NCBI GenBank assembly: GCA_016934535.1
Contig: JAFGSQ010000007.1
Location: 39,996-103,995, forward strand
DNA length: 64,000 nucleotides
Direction of reading: 5' to 3'
Source of the DNA: a candidate division WOR-3 bacterium
GTDB taxonomy: Bacteria; SDB-A
A program made the translations under genes and the position numbers. The stretch's first letter is position 1, and every line of letters begins with the position of its first letter. Shown here piece by piece: positions 52,801 through 60,154 of the stretch. Under the pieces are notes generated by a model. The model was given only the letters and a program-made list of their open reading frames with translations. It was not told the DNA's origin and did not search any database.

Positions 52801-53742
52801 CTAATAAATTGTTTCAGGATAAGGTGAAAAAAAAGTCTGGCGCGCCAGATAGTTCTCGTCAAACCTGATTATCCAGGACATCAACACCGATCTGCATTCG
52901 CTTAATGTTGTCAGGTCATTCGAATACTTGTCTAAAATTCCGAGAAAATAATCTCTTTCTCTTTTTGATAGTTTTTTTGAAAAATATCCGAATCCGTGCA
53001 ATAGGACGTTGACGACAGATCCTTTCCTGCATTGCCGTGAAAAAACCTTGGGCAGGATTTTTACGTATTTGTCAAAAACCGATATAACCGGTTCTTTAAA
53101 GGGATTTGATACTATTTTTCCAAGACATTTTAAAGCGGACTGATTGTAACTCATGAATAGATACTTGTTGTCGGAGTGATAATCGACCAGACCTTTTATT
53201 GAAGGCTTTTGTGAGATTACCCTGAATTCAGCCAGAGCATAAAGTTTGGTGAGGAAAAGATCTCTTATTCCATTGTCATTGAGCCTGCCTTCGGTTTCGA
53301 TGGCGAGGTGTCCGTATAATTCTCTCGACTTTTCCCCAAAAAGACCCGAACCTTTCAAACTCAGCGGCTGTGTATCTTCGGCGCAGGCATAGATTTTTAC
53401 GTCTTTTATTCCGCACGAAGGCGATCTGTCTTTGAGAATGAATCCGTCGACGTCTTTTAGAGAATATAGAAATCCGTCCGAATAGTTCCGCATTATTTTT
53501 GTCAGATCTGCTCCCGTTCCGCGCTGAATCATCGTCGTTGTTCCATTTTTCAGGATCAGCCTGACCGGCTTCCTTGGAACTCCCAGCCCAATTTCGTATT
53601 CGGGGCAGACCGTTATAAAATCGAAAAAGCCGATGAACTTTCTGACGACGGGACTGGATATCATTGCTCCGTTCCAGCGGCAGGAATCGAATTCGACGCA
53701 TCTGCTCAAAACGACTTTGGGTTTTGTAAAATTTTTCAGCAT
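52801..53742 (-). CDS. DUF523-DUF1722 fusion protein
   Basis: A 313-residue cytoplasmic protein with two domains often found fused. The N-terminal DUF523 domain (about 8-150) carries conserved cysteines in LSRCVEFDSCRWNG, TVCPE and SPSCG. The C-terminal DUF1722 domain (about 190-305) resembles E. coli YbgA. The cysteines suggest a metal or Fe-S site, but the family's reaction is not firmly known; members near DNA photolyases and thiouracil desulfurase-like proteins have been noted. It starts one base after the GT2 gene stop and is the last gene of the envelope operon. Confidence 0.88.
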   Translation of the reverse strand: MLKNFTKPKVVLSRCVEFDSCRWNGAMISSPVVRKFIGFFDFITVCPEYEIGLGVPRKPVRLILKNGTTTMIQRGTGADLTKIMRNYSDGFLYSLKDVDGFILKDRSPSCGIKDVKIYACAEDTQPLSLKGSGLFGEKSRELYGHLAIETEGRLNDNGIRDLFLTKLYALAEFRVISQKPSIKGLVDYHSDNKYLFMSYNQSALKCLGKIVSNPFKEPVISVFDKYVKILPKVFSRQCRKGSVVNVLLHGFGYFSKKLSKRERDYFLGILDKYSNDLTTLSECRSVLMSWIIRFDENYLARQTFFSPYPETIY

Positions 53743-53743
53743 G

Positions 53744-54514
53744 TCAGGAGTTTTGGGGGAGTCCCCAGTGTTTAGTTACAAACTTTAAAGTGCTCGAAGC
53801 GTGATATAGAGCCGCGCGGGAGAAAATATTTTTGCTTTCCTTTTTGTGAACATGAAACATTTCGCTTCCGGGAACATAAAAGACATGCATTCCGGATCTT
53901 TTGCAGTAAAGGCACAGATCTACGTCTTCGAAATATATAAAATACCTGGGGTCGAAAATGAAGCCTCTTTTTTCGGCCAAACTCCGTCTTATCAAAAGGC
54001 AAGCTCCTGCGGCCCAGTCTACTTTCTCTGGTTTTTTAAGATTGATGTCTCTCATCAGGTGTCTGGCATAAAAAGTCCTTGACTCTTTGTTCTTAACAGG
54101 GGCTCTGGAAAAGATGACGTCAAAAATGTTGAAAAATTTTCTCGCTGAAAATTGCCTTTCACCGTTAGGAAGAACAAGTTTCGGTGCGGCTATTCCCGCG
54201 TGAGGATTTTCAGCCATAAATTTGACGAGCGAGACCACCGAATTTTTTCCGGGCAAAACGTCAGGATTCAGGACCATGAAGAGCGATCCGTTTGAATTTC
54301 TGAAAGCCGCGTTGTGTCCTTCGCCGAAACCGAGGTTTTTACCCGGTTCGATTGATATGACATTCGAGGGGAGACAAATATCGAGAGGTGAGTTTTTTAC
54401 AAGCAGGATTTCGGTGTTTTCAGGAAGATCTGTATCTGAAAAGAGCTTTTCGAGCAGGTTTGATGTGTGTTTGCCGTCACCATAATGGACTATGGATATC
54501 GAAAGCAGGTTCAT
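53744..54514 (-). CDS. Family 2 glycosyltransferase (rhamnosyltransferase-like)
   Basis: A cytoplasmic GT-A enzyme of 256 residues. Visible are the N-terminal ISIVHYG strand, NLGFGEGHNAAFRNSNG, the donor DxD-like FMVLNPDV (about 80-90), and the acceptor motif YFEDVDLCLYCKRSGM with DWAAGACLLIRR before it, a pattern typical of rhamnosyl- and related transferases building polysaccharides. Sugar and acceptor are unknown; the LptF/LptG genes upstream suggest LPS or another envelope glycan. I chose the ATG at 54514, which overlaps the upstream stop (ATGA); an ATG at 54538 would lie deeper in that gene. Confidence 0.9.
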   Translation of the reverse strand: MNLLSISIVHYGDGKHTSNLLEKLFSDTDLPENTEILLVKNSPLDICLPSNVISIEPGKNLGFGEGHNAAFRNSNGSLFMVLNPDVLPGKNSVVSLVKFMAENPHAGIAAPKLVLPNGERQFSARKFFNIFDVIFSRAPVKNKESRTFYARHLMRDINLKKPEKVDWAAGACLLIRRSLAEKRGFIFDPRYFIYFEDVDLCLYCKRSGMHVFYVPGSEMFHVHKKESKNIFSRAALYHASSTLKFVTKHWGLPQNS

Positions 54515-55617
54515 CTTCTTATTTTCAAAAACATCCATATTCCGAACACAGTAAAGGATATATTAGTACCCCATGAAGCTATAAAAGGATCGAGCGCGCC
54601 CGCATAACCCATTGAGATTCCTATCTGAAGCAGACCCCAGTAAACGAATGATATCAGAAGGCTTAGACCGAAGCCGACTCCTATGCTGGATCTGCGTCTG
54701 TCAAGAGCCAGAGGCGCCCCCAAAAGAGATATGACAAAAGCGGCGGCCGGATAGGAAGCTCTCTTGTGCATGTCTACAATGATTTTCCTGATTATCTCAG
54801 GTCTTGCACCCGAAGATTGGGCTTTGGAAAGATACTCTCTGAGCTCCCTGATTGACATCTCGTCCTGTCTTATCTGTCTCACTATCATTTCCTCAAGCGG
54901 TGCTATCGAGTTAAATGAAGTCTCGGCTGAGAAAAAGCATCTTTCGTAACCGGATTCTCCGACGGATTTTTCCGGATCGAAAACTCTTACCCAGCAATTG
55001 TAGAAAACCCATTTTTCGCCCGTCCACAGGGCTTTTTCGGAATCTATCTTTTTTCTCACTTTCCAACTGCCGTCAATAAAAATAACCGTAGGTCTTTCCA
55101 TGTATCTGTTTCCCGGATCGAAAGTTTTCGCGAAATAGTAATCGTCTTCTCTGCCTCTGAAAGAATAATCACTGGTCTGAGTGAACCACGGCGGTTGAGA
55201 TCTGTATATTTCCACTTCTTTCGTGTAAATGAATTTTCGGGCGTATTGAGGCACGAAAAATTCGTTCAAATAAAAAAGAACGAGAAAAATGAAGAAAGCT
55301 GATATGATAACGGGAAGCATTATTCTGTAGGAACTTATTCCGACGGCCTGCATCGCTATTATTTCAAAATTCTTCGAAAGCTTGCCGAGTGTGAAAAAAC
55401 AGGAAAGAAGAACAGCGACCGGTGTAAGCAGAACCAACAGGGACGGTATTTGATAGTAGTAATATTTAAAAATTATTATAAGAGGAACGCTTCTGTCGAG
55501 AAAAACGTGTATGTGATCTATCAGGTCGACAGTGATATAAATTAAGATAAAACCGAAACCTCCCATGAGAACGAATTTAATGTATTTTGAAAATATGTAG
55601 CCGTCTATAATCTTCAT
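54511..55617 (-). CDS. lptG: LPS export permease of the LptF/LptG family (second copy, LptG-like)
   Basis: A membrane protein of 368 residues. It has three N-terminal helices (about 10-110, with YYYQIPSLLVLLTPVAVLL), a periplasmic beta-jellyroll (about 115-270) and three C-terminal helices including HKRASYPAAAFVISLLGAPLAL, the hallmark of YjgP/YjgQ permeases. With LptB it extracts LPS from the inner membrane. The LptG name rests on being second in the lptF-lptG order. The ATG at 55617 overlaps the upstream stop (ATGA), and 28 extra codons upstream are not credible. No lptB, lptC or lptA is nearby. Confidence 0.88.
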   Translation of the reverse strand: MKIIDGYIFSKYIKFVLMGGFGFILIYITVDLIDHIHVFLDRSVPLIIIFKYYYYQIPSLLVLLTPVAVLLSCFFTLGKLSKNFEIIAMQAVGISSYRIMLPVIISAFFIFLVLFYLNEFFVPQYARKFIYTKEVEIYRSQPPWFTQTSDYSFRGREDDYYFAKTFDPGNRYMERPTVIFIDGSWKVRKKIDSEKALWTGEKWVFYNCWVRVFDPEKSVGESGYERCFFSAETSFNSIAPLEEMIVRQIRQDEMSIRELREYLSKAQSSGARPEIIRKIIVDMHKRASYPAAAFVISLLGAPLALDRRRSSIGVGFGLSLLISFVYWGLLQIGISMGYAGALDPFIASWGTNISFTVFGIWMFLKIRR

Positions 55618-56846
55618 CTTTTCCAGAAATGTATGGAGTCGAAGAAAAATCCGCAATAAAGCCATAAACCGAGAACTAGAAAAAAAATGTTGGCGGACCA
55701 CATCGCCACTAGTGAGTTTAGAAATCCTCTGTCTGAGAGGGTTTCACCGCCGACTATGAAGATGTAGTATACGGTTGTAATTAGTATTGCGATCCCAAAA
55801 GCTGCTCCCATGCCTCCCTTGCGCGTCAGTATACCCAAAGGCACTCCGAGGAATATAAACGTGAAAGCGGCGAAGGGAAGAGAATATTTTTTGTGAATTT
55901 CAACCGAGTACCTGTCTATCTCGCTTTCTATTGTCTGAATCTGAATGTCGGCGGAAGACAGTAATATTTCATCGGGCGGAATCAAAGAGGCGGCAACGGC
56001 GGAATCCTTGTAATTTCTCAGCGAGTCGAGTTCCCGGTTCCATGTCCTTATCCTTTCAGCCATTTCTTGAGCGGACATCTCCCTGTCGCCTCTGTAAGAA
56101 GTGTCGGGTCTCGCTTCGGGAGGCAGAAAGATATTTATCATCTGCGTGTCGAAATCCATGCTCCAATACGCCCCTTCCTGACCCAGTATATGCCTTTGGC
56201 CGTCGGTCATCGTAAATGTGACGAGGTTCCAGTCCCTGTCTATCGAAATAAACGCTTCTCTGGAAATTATGAATTCCGTGTTGCCCACTGCGTCGTCGAT
56301 TTTACTGTACAGAAGCACGTCTTCAAGTTTAGCCGGATGGGAGGATTTGTCTATGGCTCTTGCATAAAGCAGGTAACCAGGAAAATTCGATATGAAACTC
56401 CTCGGAGCCAGTTCGGCAACAGGTCTTTTTTCTCCGACCTCGAGTAAAAGGATTTTAACTCTGTGATTTGTGACAGGAAGTATGTGATTGTTGAAATACA
56501 CCATCGCAACGACAAAAACGGCTGCAAAAAGACTTAAGGGGGGCAGAAGTCTCAAAGGATTGATGCCCAGGGCTTTCATTGAAATGATCTCGAAATCTTC
56601 GGACATTCTTCCGAAAACCGCCAGGACGGAAGTCAAAAAAGCCATGGGCGCAGTAATGGCTATAATGAATGGCAGACTGTAAAGAAATATCAACCCGACC
56701 GTCGCCGGATCGAGTCCTTTTCCGAAAATAAGATCTACGAGTTCGAACAGTCGGTTCATTATCAGAACGAAAGTGTAGACAAAAAACGAGAGAATGAATG
56801 GGACAGCGTGTTGTCTCAGGACATAGACGTCAAAAGGAAGAATCAT
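55614..56846 (-). CDS. lptF: LPS export permease of the LptF/LptG family (first copy, LptF-like)
   Basis: A membrane protein of 410 residues with the same plan as its neighbour: N-terminal helices (about 10-110, with SLPFIIAITAPMAFLTSVLAVFGRM), a larger periplasmic domain (about 115-325) and C-terminal helices starting IHKKYSLPFAAFTFIFLGVPLGI. The periplasmic domain is longer than in the second copy. It probably pairs with that copy as the LptFG heterodimer. I chose the ATG at 56846, after GGGTGG; 22 upstream codons lie inside the DUF1460 gene. It overlaps that gene by 17 bases. Confidence 0.88.
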   Translation of the reverse strand: MILPFDVYVLRQHAVPFILSFFVYTFVLIMNRLFELVDLIFGKGLDPATVGLIFLYSLPFIIAITAPMAFLTSVLAVFGRMSEDFEIISMKALGINPLRLLPPLSLFAAVFVVAMVYFNNHILPVTNHRVKILLLEVGEKRPVAELAPRSFISNFPGYLLYARAIDKSSHPAKLEDVLLYSKIDDAVGNTEFIISREAFISIDRDWNLVTFTMTDGQRHILGQEGAYWSMDFDTQMINIFLPPEARPDTSYRGDREMSAQEMAERIRTWNRELDSLRNYKDSAVAASLIPPDEILLSSADIQIQTIESEIDRYSVEIHKKYSLPFAAFTFIFLGVPLGILTRKGGMGAAFGIAILITTVYYIFIVGGETLSDRGFLNSLVAMWSANIFFLVLGLWLYCGFFFDSIHFWKR

Positions 56847-57636
56847 ATACCACCCGCCAGTAGATGAAGGGATGTTCAACGACTCTGACGATTGTAACGC
56901 CGATAAAATCAACTTTAGACCTCATGTAAGATGTGAAAGAAGACCACGGAAGATCGGTCACTGATTTACGGCTCATCGAGGCGTGCCTGAAAACACCCGG
57001 TTCTTTAATGTAAAAGCCCCAATGAGCTATGTCAATTCCAGGCTTTCCGGAGACTATCATTATCAGGTCTCCGTCCTCGAGGAAGCCGGGTAATTCTGCA
57101 AGAAAAGACTTGTCAATGTAAATGATTTCCGCATCGTTTGCCGGGAAGGATTCGGAGGGAGAGAACCCGTGTTCCGTGAGGAAAGCGTATCTGTCAATTG
57201 TCTTTGATATCGAACAAGTTGCATGAAAACAACCCGTTACGTCTTTGCATATCCAGGAGTTGGCCGGCAGCCAGTCGATGTATGAATAATGGTTTCTCGT
57301 CTCGAATGAAATTATTCCTTCTCTGTATCTTATGTGGTTTAAAATTTCTAGAAAATCGCTGAAACCGTATTCTGTCAATGAAAGAGCAAGCACCTGTTCG
57401 CAGAAAGTCACGCAATCCACTTTGGAAAAATCGTACAGAGGGTCGTCGTCCGGAAAACCGTTTTCTCCTTCGCCGAGAGGACCGAGATAGTATTCTATCC
57501 CGAGAAAAAGTTCCGAATAATGTGCGATACGCTGTCCGGACGTCAGGTTCTTTGAATTAACGTCCTGGACTATGTTTTCTACTGATTCAGGTGTAATTAT
57601 CGCCATTATCGAGCAGAATATCAGGACTTCGGACAT
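56830..57636 (-). CDS. DUF1460 (N-acetylmuramoyl-L-alanine amidase-like) protein
   Basis: A 268-residue protein with a short hydrophobic N-terminus (about 2-15) that may be a signal peptide. The DUF1460 pattern is clear: LFLGIEYYLGPLGEGENGF, then DPLYDFSKVDCVTFCEQVLALSL with the candidate nucleophile cysteine (DCVTF, about 73), then HYSYIDWLPAN with a histidine, and DGDLIMIVSGKPGIDIAHWGFY with a second. The fold is NlpC/P60-like and some members are annotated as cell-wall amidases; the reaction is not certain here. GAAGG precedes the ATG. It heads the LptF/LptG operon, suggesting an envelope role. Confidence 0.88.
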   Translation of the reverse strand: MSEVLIFCSIMAIITPESVENIVQDVNSKNLTSGQRIAHYSELFLGIEYYLGPLGEGENGFPDDDPLYDFSKVDCVTFCEQVLALSLTEYGFSDFLEILNHIRYREGIISFETRNHYSYIDWLPANSWICKDVTGCFHATCSISKTIDRYAFLTEHGFSPSESFPANDAEIIYIDKSFLAELPGFLEDGDLIMIVSGKPGIDIAHWGFYIKEPGVFRHASMSRKSVTDLPWSSFTSYMRSKVDFIGVTIVRVVEHPFIYWRVVYDSSF

Positions 57637-57719
57637 GAACCTTCGTCTGTTATTTTCGGATAAAAAACAATATTTTCGAACATACAGTAAAATTCCATCG
57701 TCACCTCTCGATTATAAAA

Positions 57720-57734
57720 AGATATGTTATATCT
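57720..57734. repeat. Perfect 6-bp inverted repeat between possible -10 and -35 boxes of the DUF1460 operon
   Basis: AGATAT-GTT-ATATCT is a perfect dyad. On the minus strand a TATAAT lies at 57711-57716, so the dyad would fill the spacer of a promoter there, an operator-like place. The matching -35 (GAATTA) is poor, so this could be a chance A+T palindrome. The rest of the 57637-57860 gap is A+T-rich with no other clear signal. Confidence 0.3.
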
Positions 57735-57860
57735 AATTCATACATTCATCAACTTAAATGATGGTTTTAAAGAAAAAACAGAAAATTCAGTCAATATATT
57801 TTATCAAAAACAAGGAAAAATAATGTTTATAAATATTTACTGATCTGATAATTTATACTA

Positions 57861-58682
57861 ATGACAGTCGAATTGATAAAATCTTTTATTCTGGGAATTA
57901 TTGAAGGTCTGACGGAGTTTGTACCTGTGTCTTCTACTGGGCATCTTATAATTGCCGAGGCTTTCATGCCTTTCAGGGACAGAGAGTTTGCACAGGCTTT
58001 TGAAGTGATAATACAGTTCGGCGCTATTTTATCCGTTGTCATGCTATACAAAGATAGATTCATTGGAGTTTTCAATTTTTCGAAACAAGGATTCTACGGC
58101 AAAAAGGCGATCATATCTCTTTTTTGGACTTCGCTTCCCGCTGTTGTTGCAGGCACTTTGTTGCATTCGGCTGTAAAACAATATCTTTTCAATCCCCTGA
58201 CGGTTTCGTTTGCTCTGATAGCCGGGGGCATCATGATGGCAGTTGCCGAAAAATATTGCCGTAAAGGCAAAGATGGAATTGATTCTATATCCTATAGAGA
58301 CGCTTTGGTAATAGGATTGTTTCAGGTGCTTGCTCTTTTTCCGGGCATGTCGAGATCGGCAAGCACGATCTCAGGCGGACTGATTCGCGGATTGGACGTT
58401 AAGACTTCAGCCGAATATTCTTTCATAGCCGCTGTCCCTGTGATGACCGGAGCTTTTTTATACGACGCTTTCAAATCGAGAGAAGCCATTTTCAGAGGTG
58501 ATAACGGCATTTTGCTTGCGGCAGGATTTATAACATCTTTCGTCGTCGCCGCCGCCTCGATAAAGACCTTCATGGCCGTCCTGAAAAAAACCTCATTGAA
58601 ATATTTTGCTCTTTACAGGATAATACTGGGAGTCCTGCTCATCTCAATGATTGTTACGGGACTGTTTGAGTTAAACCTCTAA
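57861..58682 (+). CDS. uppP: Undecaprenyl-diphosphatase (UppP/BacA)
   Basis: An integral membrane phosphatase of 273 residues with about eight helices that recycles undecaprenyl pyrophosphate to the monophosphate carrier used by MraY; high dosage gives bacitracin resistance in other bacteria. Both family motifs are complete: GIIEGLTEFVPVSSTGHL (about 12-29, with the catalytic glutamates) and FPGMSRSASTISGGL (about 160). Length is standard. No ribosome site is evident before the ATG and I see no convincing promoter in the A+T-rich upstream stretch. Confidence 0.95.
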   Translation: MTVELIKSFILGIIEGLTEFVPVSSTGHLIIAEAFMPFRDREFAQAFEVIIQFGAILSVVMLYKDRFIGVFNFSKQGFYGKKAIISLFWTSLPAVVAGTLLHSAVKQYLFNPLTVSFALIAGGIMMAVAEKYCRKGKDGIDSISYRDALVIGLFQVLALFPGMSRSASTISGGLIRGLDVKTSAEYSFIAAVPVMTGAFLYDAFKSREAIFRGDNGILLAAGFITSFVVAAASIKTFMAVLKKTSLKYFALYRIILGVLLISMIVTGLFELNL

Positions 58683-58686
58683 GGGG

Positions 58687-60090
58687 GTGAACTTGTTTTT
58701 TGTCTCGAAAAATAAAGAAAAAAAGTTTTTAGCCGAATTGAAGGGCGGTTTTATTTTTTTGATTGTGTCCGGTCTTTCAAATTCATTTATTTATTCTGAT
58801 GCGGGTTATCTGGGATCCGTTTCATCGGGACCGTCTCCAGTCATTTTCAAAGAGGATTCCGTCTCAGTGGAGATGTCGTACGAAGACGTCCTCATTGTCA
58901 TAAGCGAAGACACGGGTATTTATTCGGCTGAACTGAAATGCCTTTTTGTCTTTAACGATATAGAAACAAATTCGGAAGTCATGATGGCGTTCCCTTTGAG
59001 TATTCGGACTCCTTTTTATCCGATTTATTACGATTTCATTGAAATGGATAGCAGTGACGACAACGGGCAAAAAATGGATTTTTCTGTAAAAATAGACGGT
59101 TTGGAAGCGACCATAGAAATTGTTTTCTGCTCATTTTACGACAATTCGTTAAAAAAGGACATGTCCTGGGAAGATTTTTCCGACGCGATAAAAGTTTTAA
59201 ACGAAAATGAACCGGAAGAAGGTGAAATAATATATTACAAAGAGATTTTTTTCCCGGAAGACAGATCTTATCCCATAATGGAGCCTGTCTCAGTTCTCGC
59301 GTGTTGGAAAGTTGATTTTATGAGAAACAGGCCGAGACTTGTGGAATTTTCCCAGTCTTACACCCTGACATCGGATTACAACGATAAAGTGTTCAGATTG
59401 AGTTACCCTCTTTTCACTGGTTCTTCATGGGCCAATTCAATAGGTCAGGGCAAAATTTCAGTTGTATTTGAGGATGAGGAATCTGAATCAGCCCTAAAAT
59501 ATTATTGCGGATCCCTTCTTCCTCTTCCGGAGGTTTACGAAAACGAGTATTTTGCGGAACCCTTGAAAGGAGTTTACGATAATTTCTTCTTCAGGACTTC
59601 TGATTCCAGACCCTATTTCAATAAAAATTATTGTGGAGCAATAGTATGGAATTTCAGTGATTTAGAGCCTACTCCATCAAATTTTAGGTTTCAATCCTAT
59701 TATTTGGACATAGGTGATGTAGGTGCGGAGCTATACGGAATGGCCTCTGATAACAGCGCTGAGTCTTTGTCTGTTGTTGGCATACCATGGTGCATATCAT
59801 ATATTTACGTGGTTTTAGGGCCTTTTAGACCTGATGGATTTTATGTAATTGATCCCAGGGGTGTTGATTTTTACGACAATCCCCAATTGAAGGGAGCACC
59901 TATATTCAAAGCCCCCATTTTTTCATTTGCAAGATTGATAGAAACAGACTATAATTCGTCAAAATTTGTATTCAGATTTTCAGGAACAGAATATAATGAC
60001 ACTGGCTATGCTAATTTTTACTCATTGGACGAAAAAAAGCTATTAAAACCATTGATGATTCCGTACATTGATTCTTATTACGATGAATGA
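58687..60090 (+). CDS. Exported protein of unknown function
   Basis: I do not recognise this protein of about 467 residues. A hydrophobic segment (about 21-36, GGFIFLIVSGL) looks like a signal peptide or anchor preceded by a charged start. The rest is rich in Tyr, Phe, Asp and Glu and predicted beta-rich, with no repeats, catalytic motif or sorting tail. A few segments (YSAELKCLFVFNDI, VMMAFPLSIRTPF) suggest an immunoglobulin-like fold. It starts at GTG 58687 or, better spaced from AAGGGGGT, at TTG 58693. It follows uppP by 4 bases and precedes the C25 protease. Confidence 0.72.
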   Translation: MNLFFVSKNKEKKFLAELKGGFIFLIVSGLSNSFIYSDAGYLGSVSSGPSPVIFKEDSVSVEMSYEDVLIVISEDTGIYSAELKCLFVFNDIETNSEVMMAFPLSIRTPFYPIYYDFIEMDSSDDNGQKMDFSVKIDGLEATIEIVFCSFYDNSLKKDMSWEDFSDAIKVLNENEPEEGEIIYYKEIFFPEDRSYPIMEPVSVLACWKVDFMRNRPRLVEFSQSYTLTSDYNDKVFRLSYPLFTGSSWANSIGQGKISVVFEDEESESALKYYCGSLLPLPEVYENEYFAEPLKGVYDNFFFRTSDSRPYFNKNYCGAIVWNFSDLEPTPSNFRFQSYYLDIGDVGAELYGMASDNSAESLSVVGIPWCISYIYVVLGPFRPDGFYVIDPRGVDFYDNPQLKGAPIFKAPIFSFARLIETDYNSSKFVFRFSGTEYNDTGYANFYSLDEKKLLKPLMIPYIDSYYDE

Positions 60091-60154
60091 TAATTTTTTT
60101 ACAAAATTATATGCTCTGTAGCTACAAATTATATAATAATTCAGGAGGCGAACG

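Noticed and set aside
57621-57698. The 25-codon frame before the DUF1460 gene as a genuine annotated gene
   Set aside because: Too short and without recognisable features; kept only as a low-interest observation.
57854-57859. TATACT just before uppP as a -10 box of a leaderless transcript
   Set aside because: The start would fall inside the gene and no -35 is visible.
60090-60110. Hairpin ATAATTTT-TTTAC-AAAATTAT after the unknown 467-residue gene as a terminator
   Set aside because: The 8-bp stem is purely A+T with no following T run of its own, and such palindromes are expected by chance here.
60132-60137. TATAAT before the C25 protease as a -10 box
   Set aside because: It would place the transcript start inside the AGGAGG ribosome site, and there is no -35 at a sensible distance.
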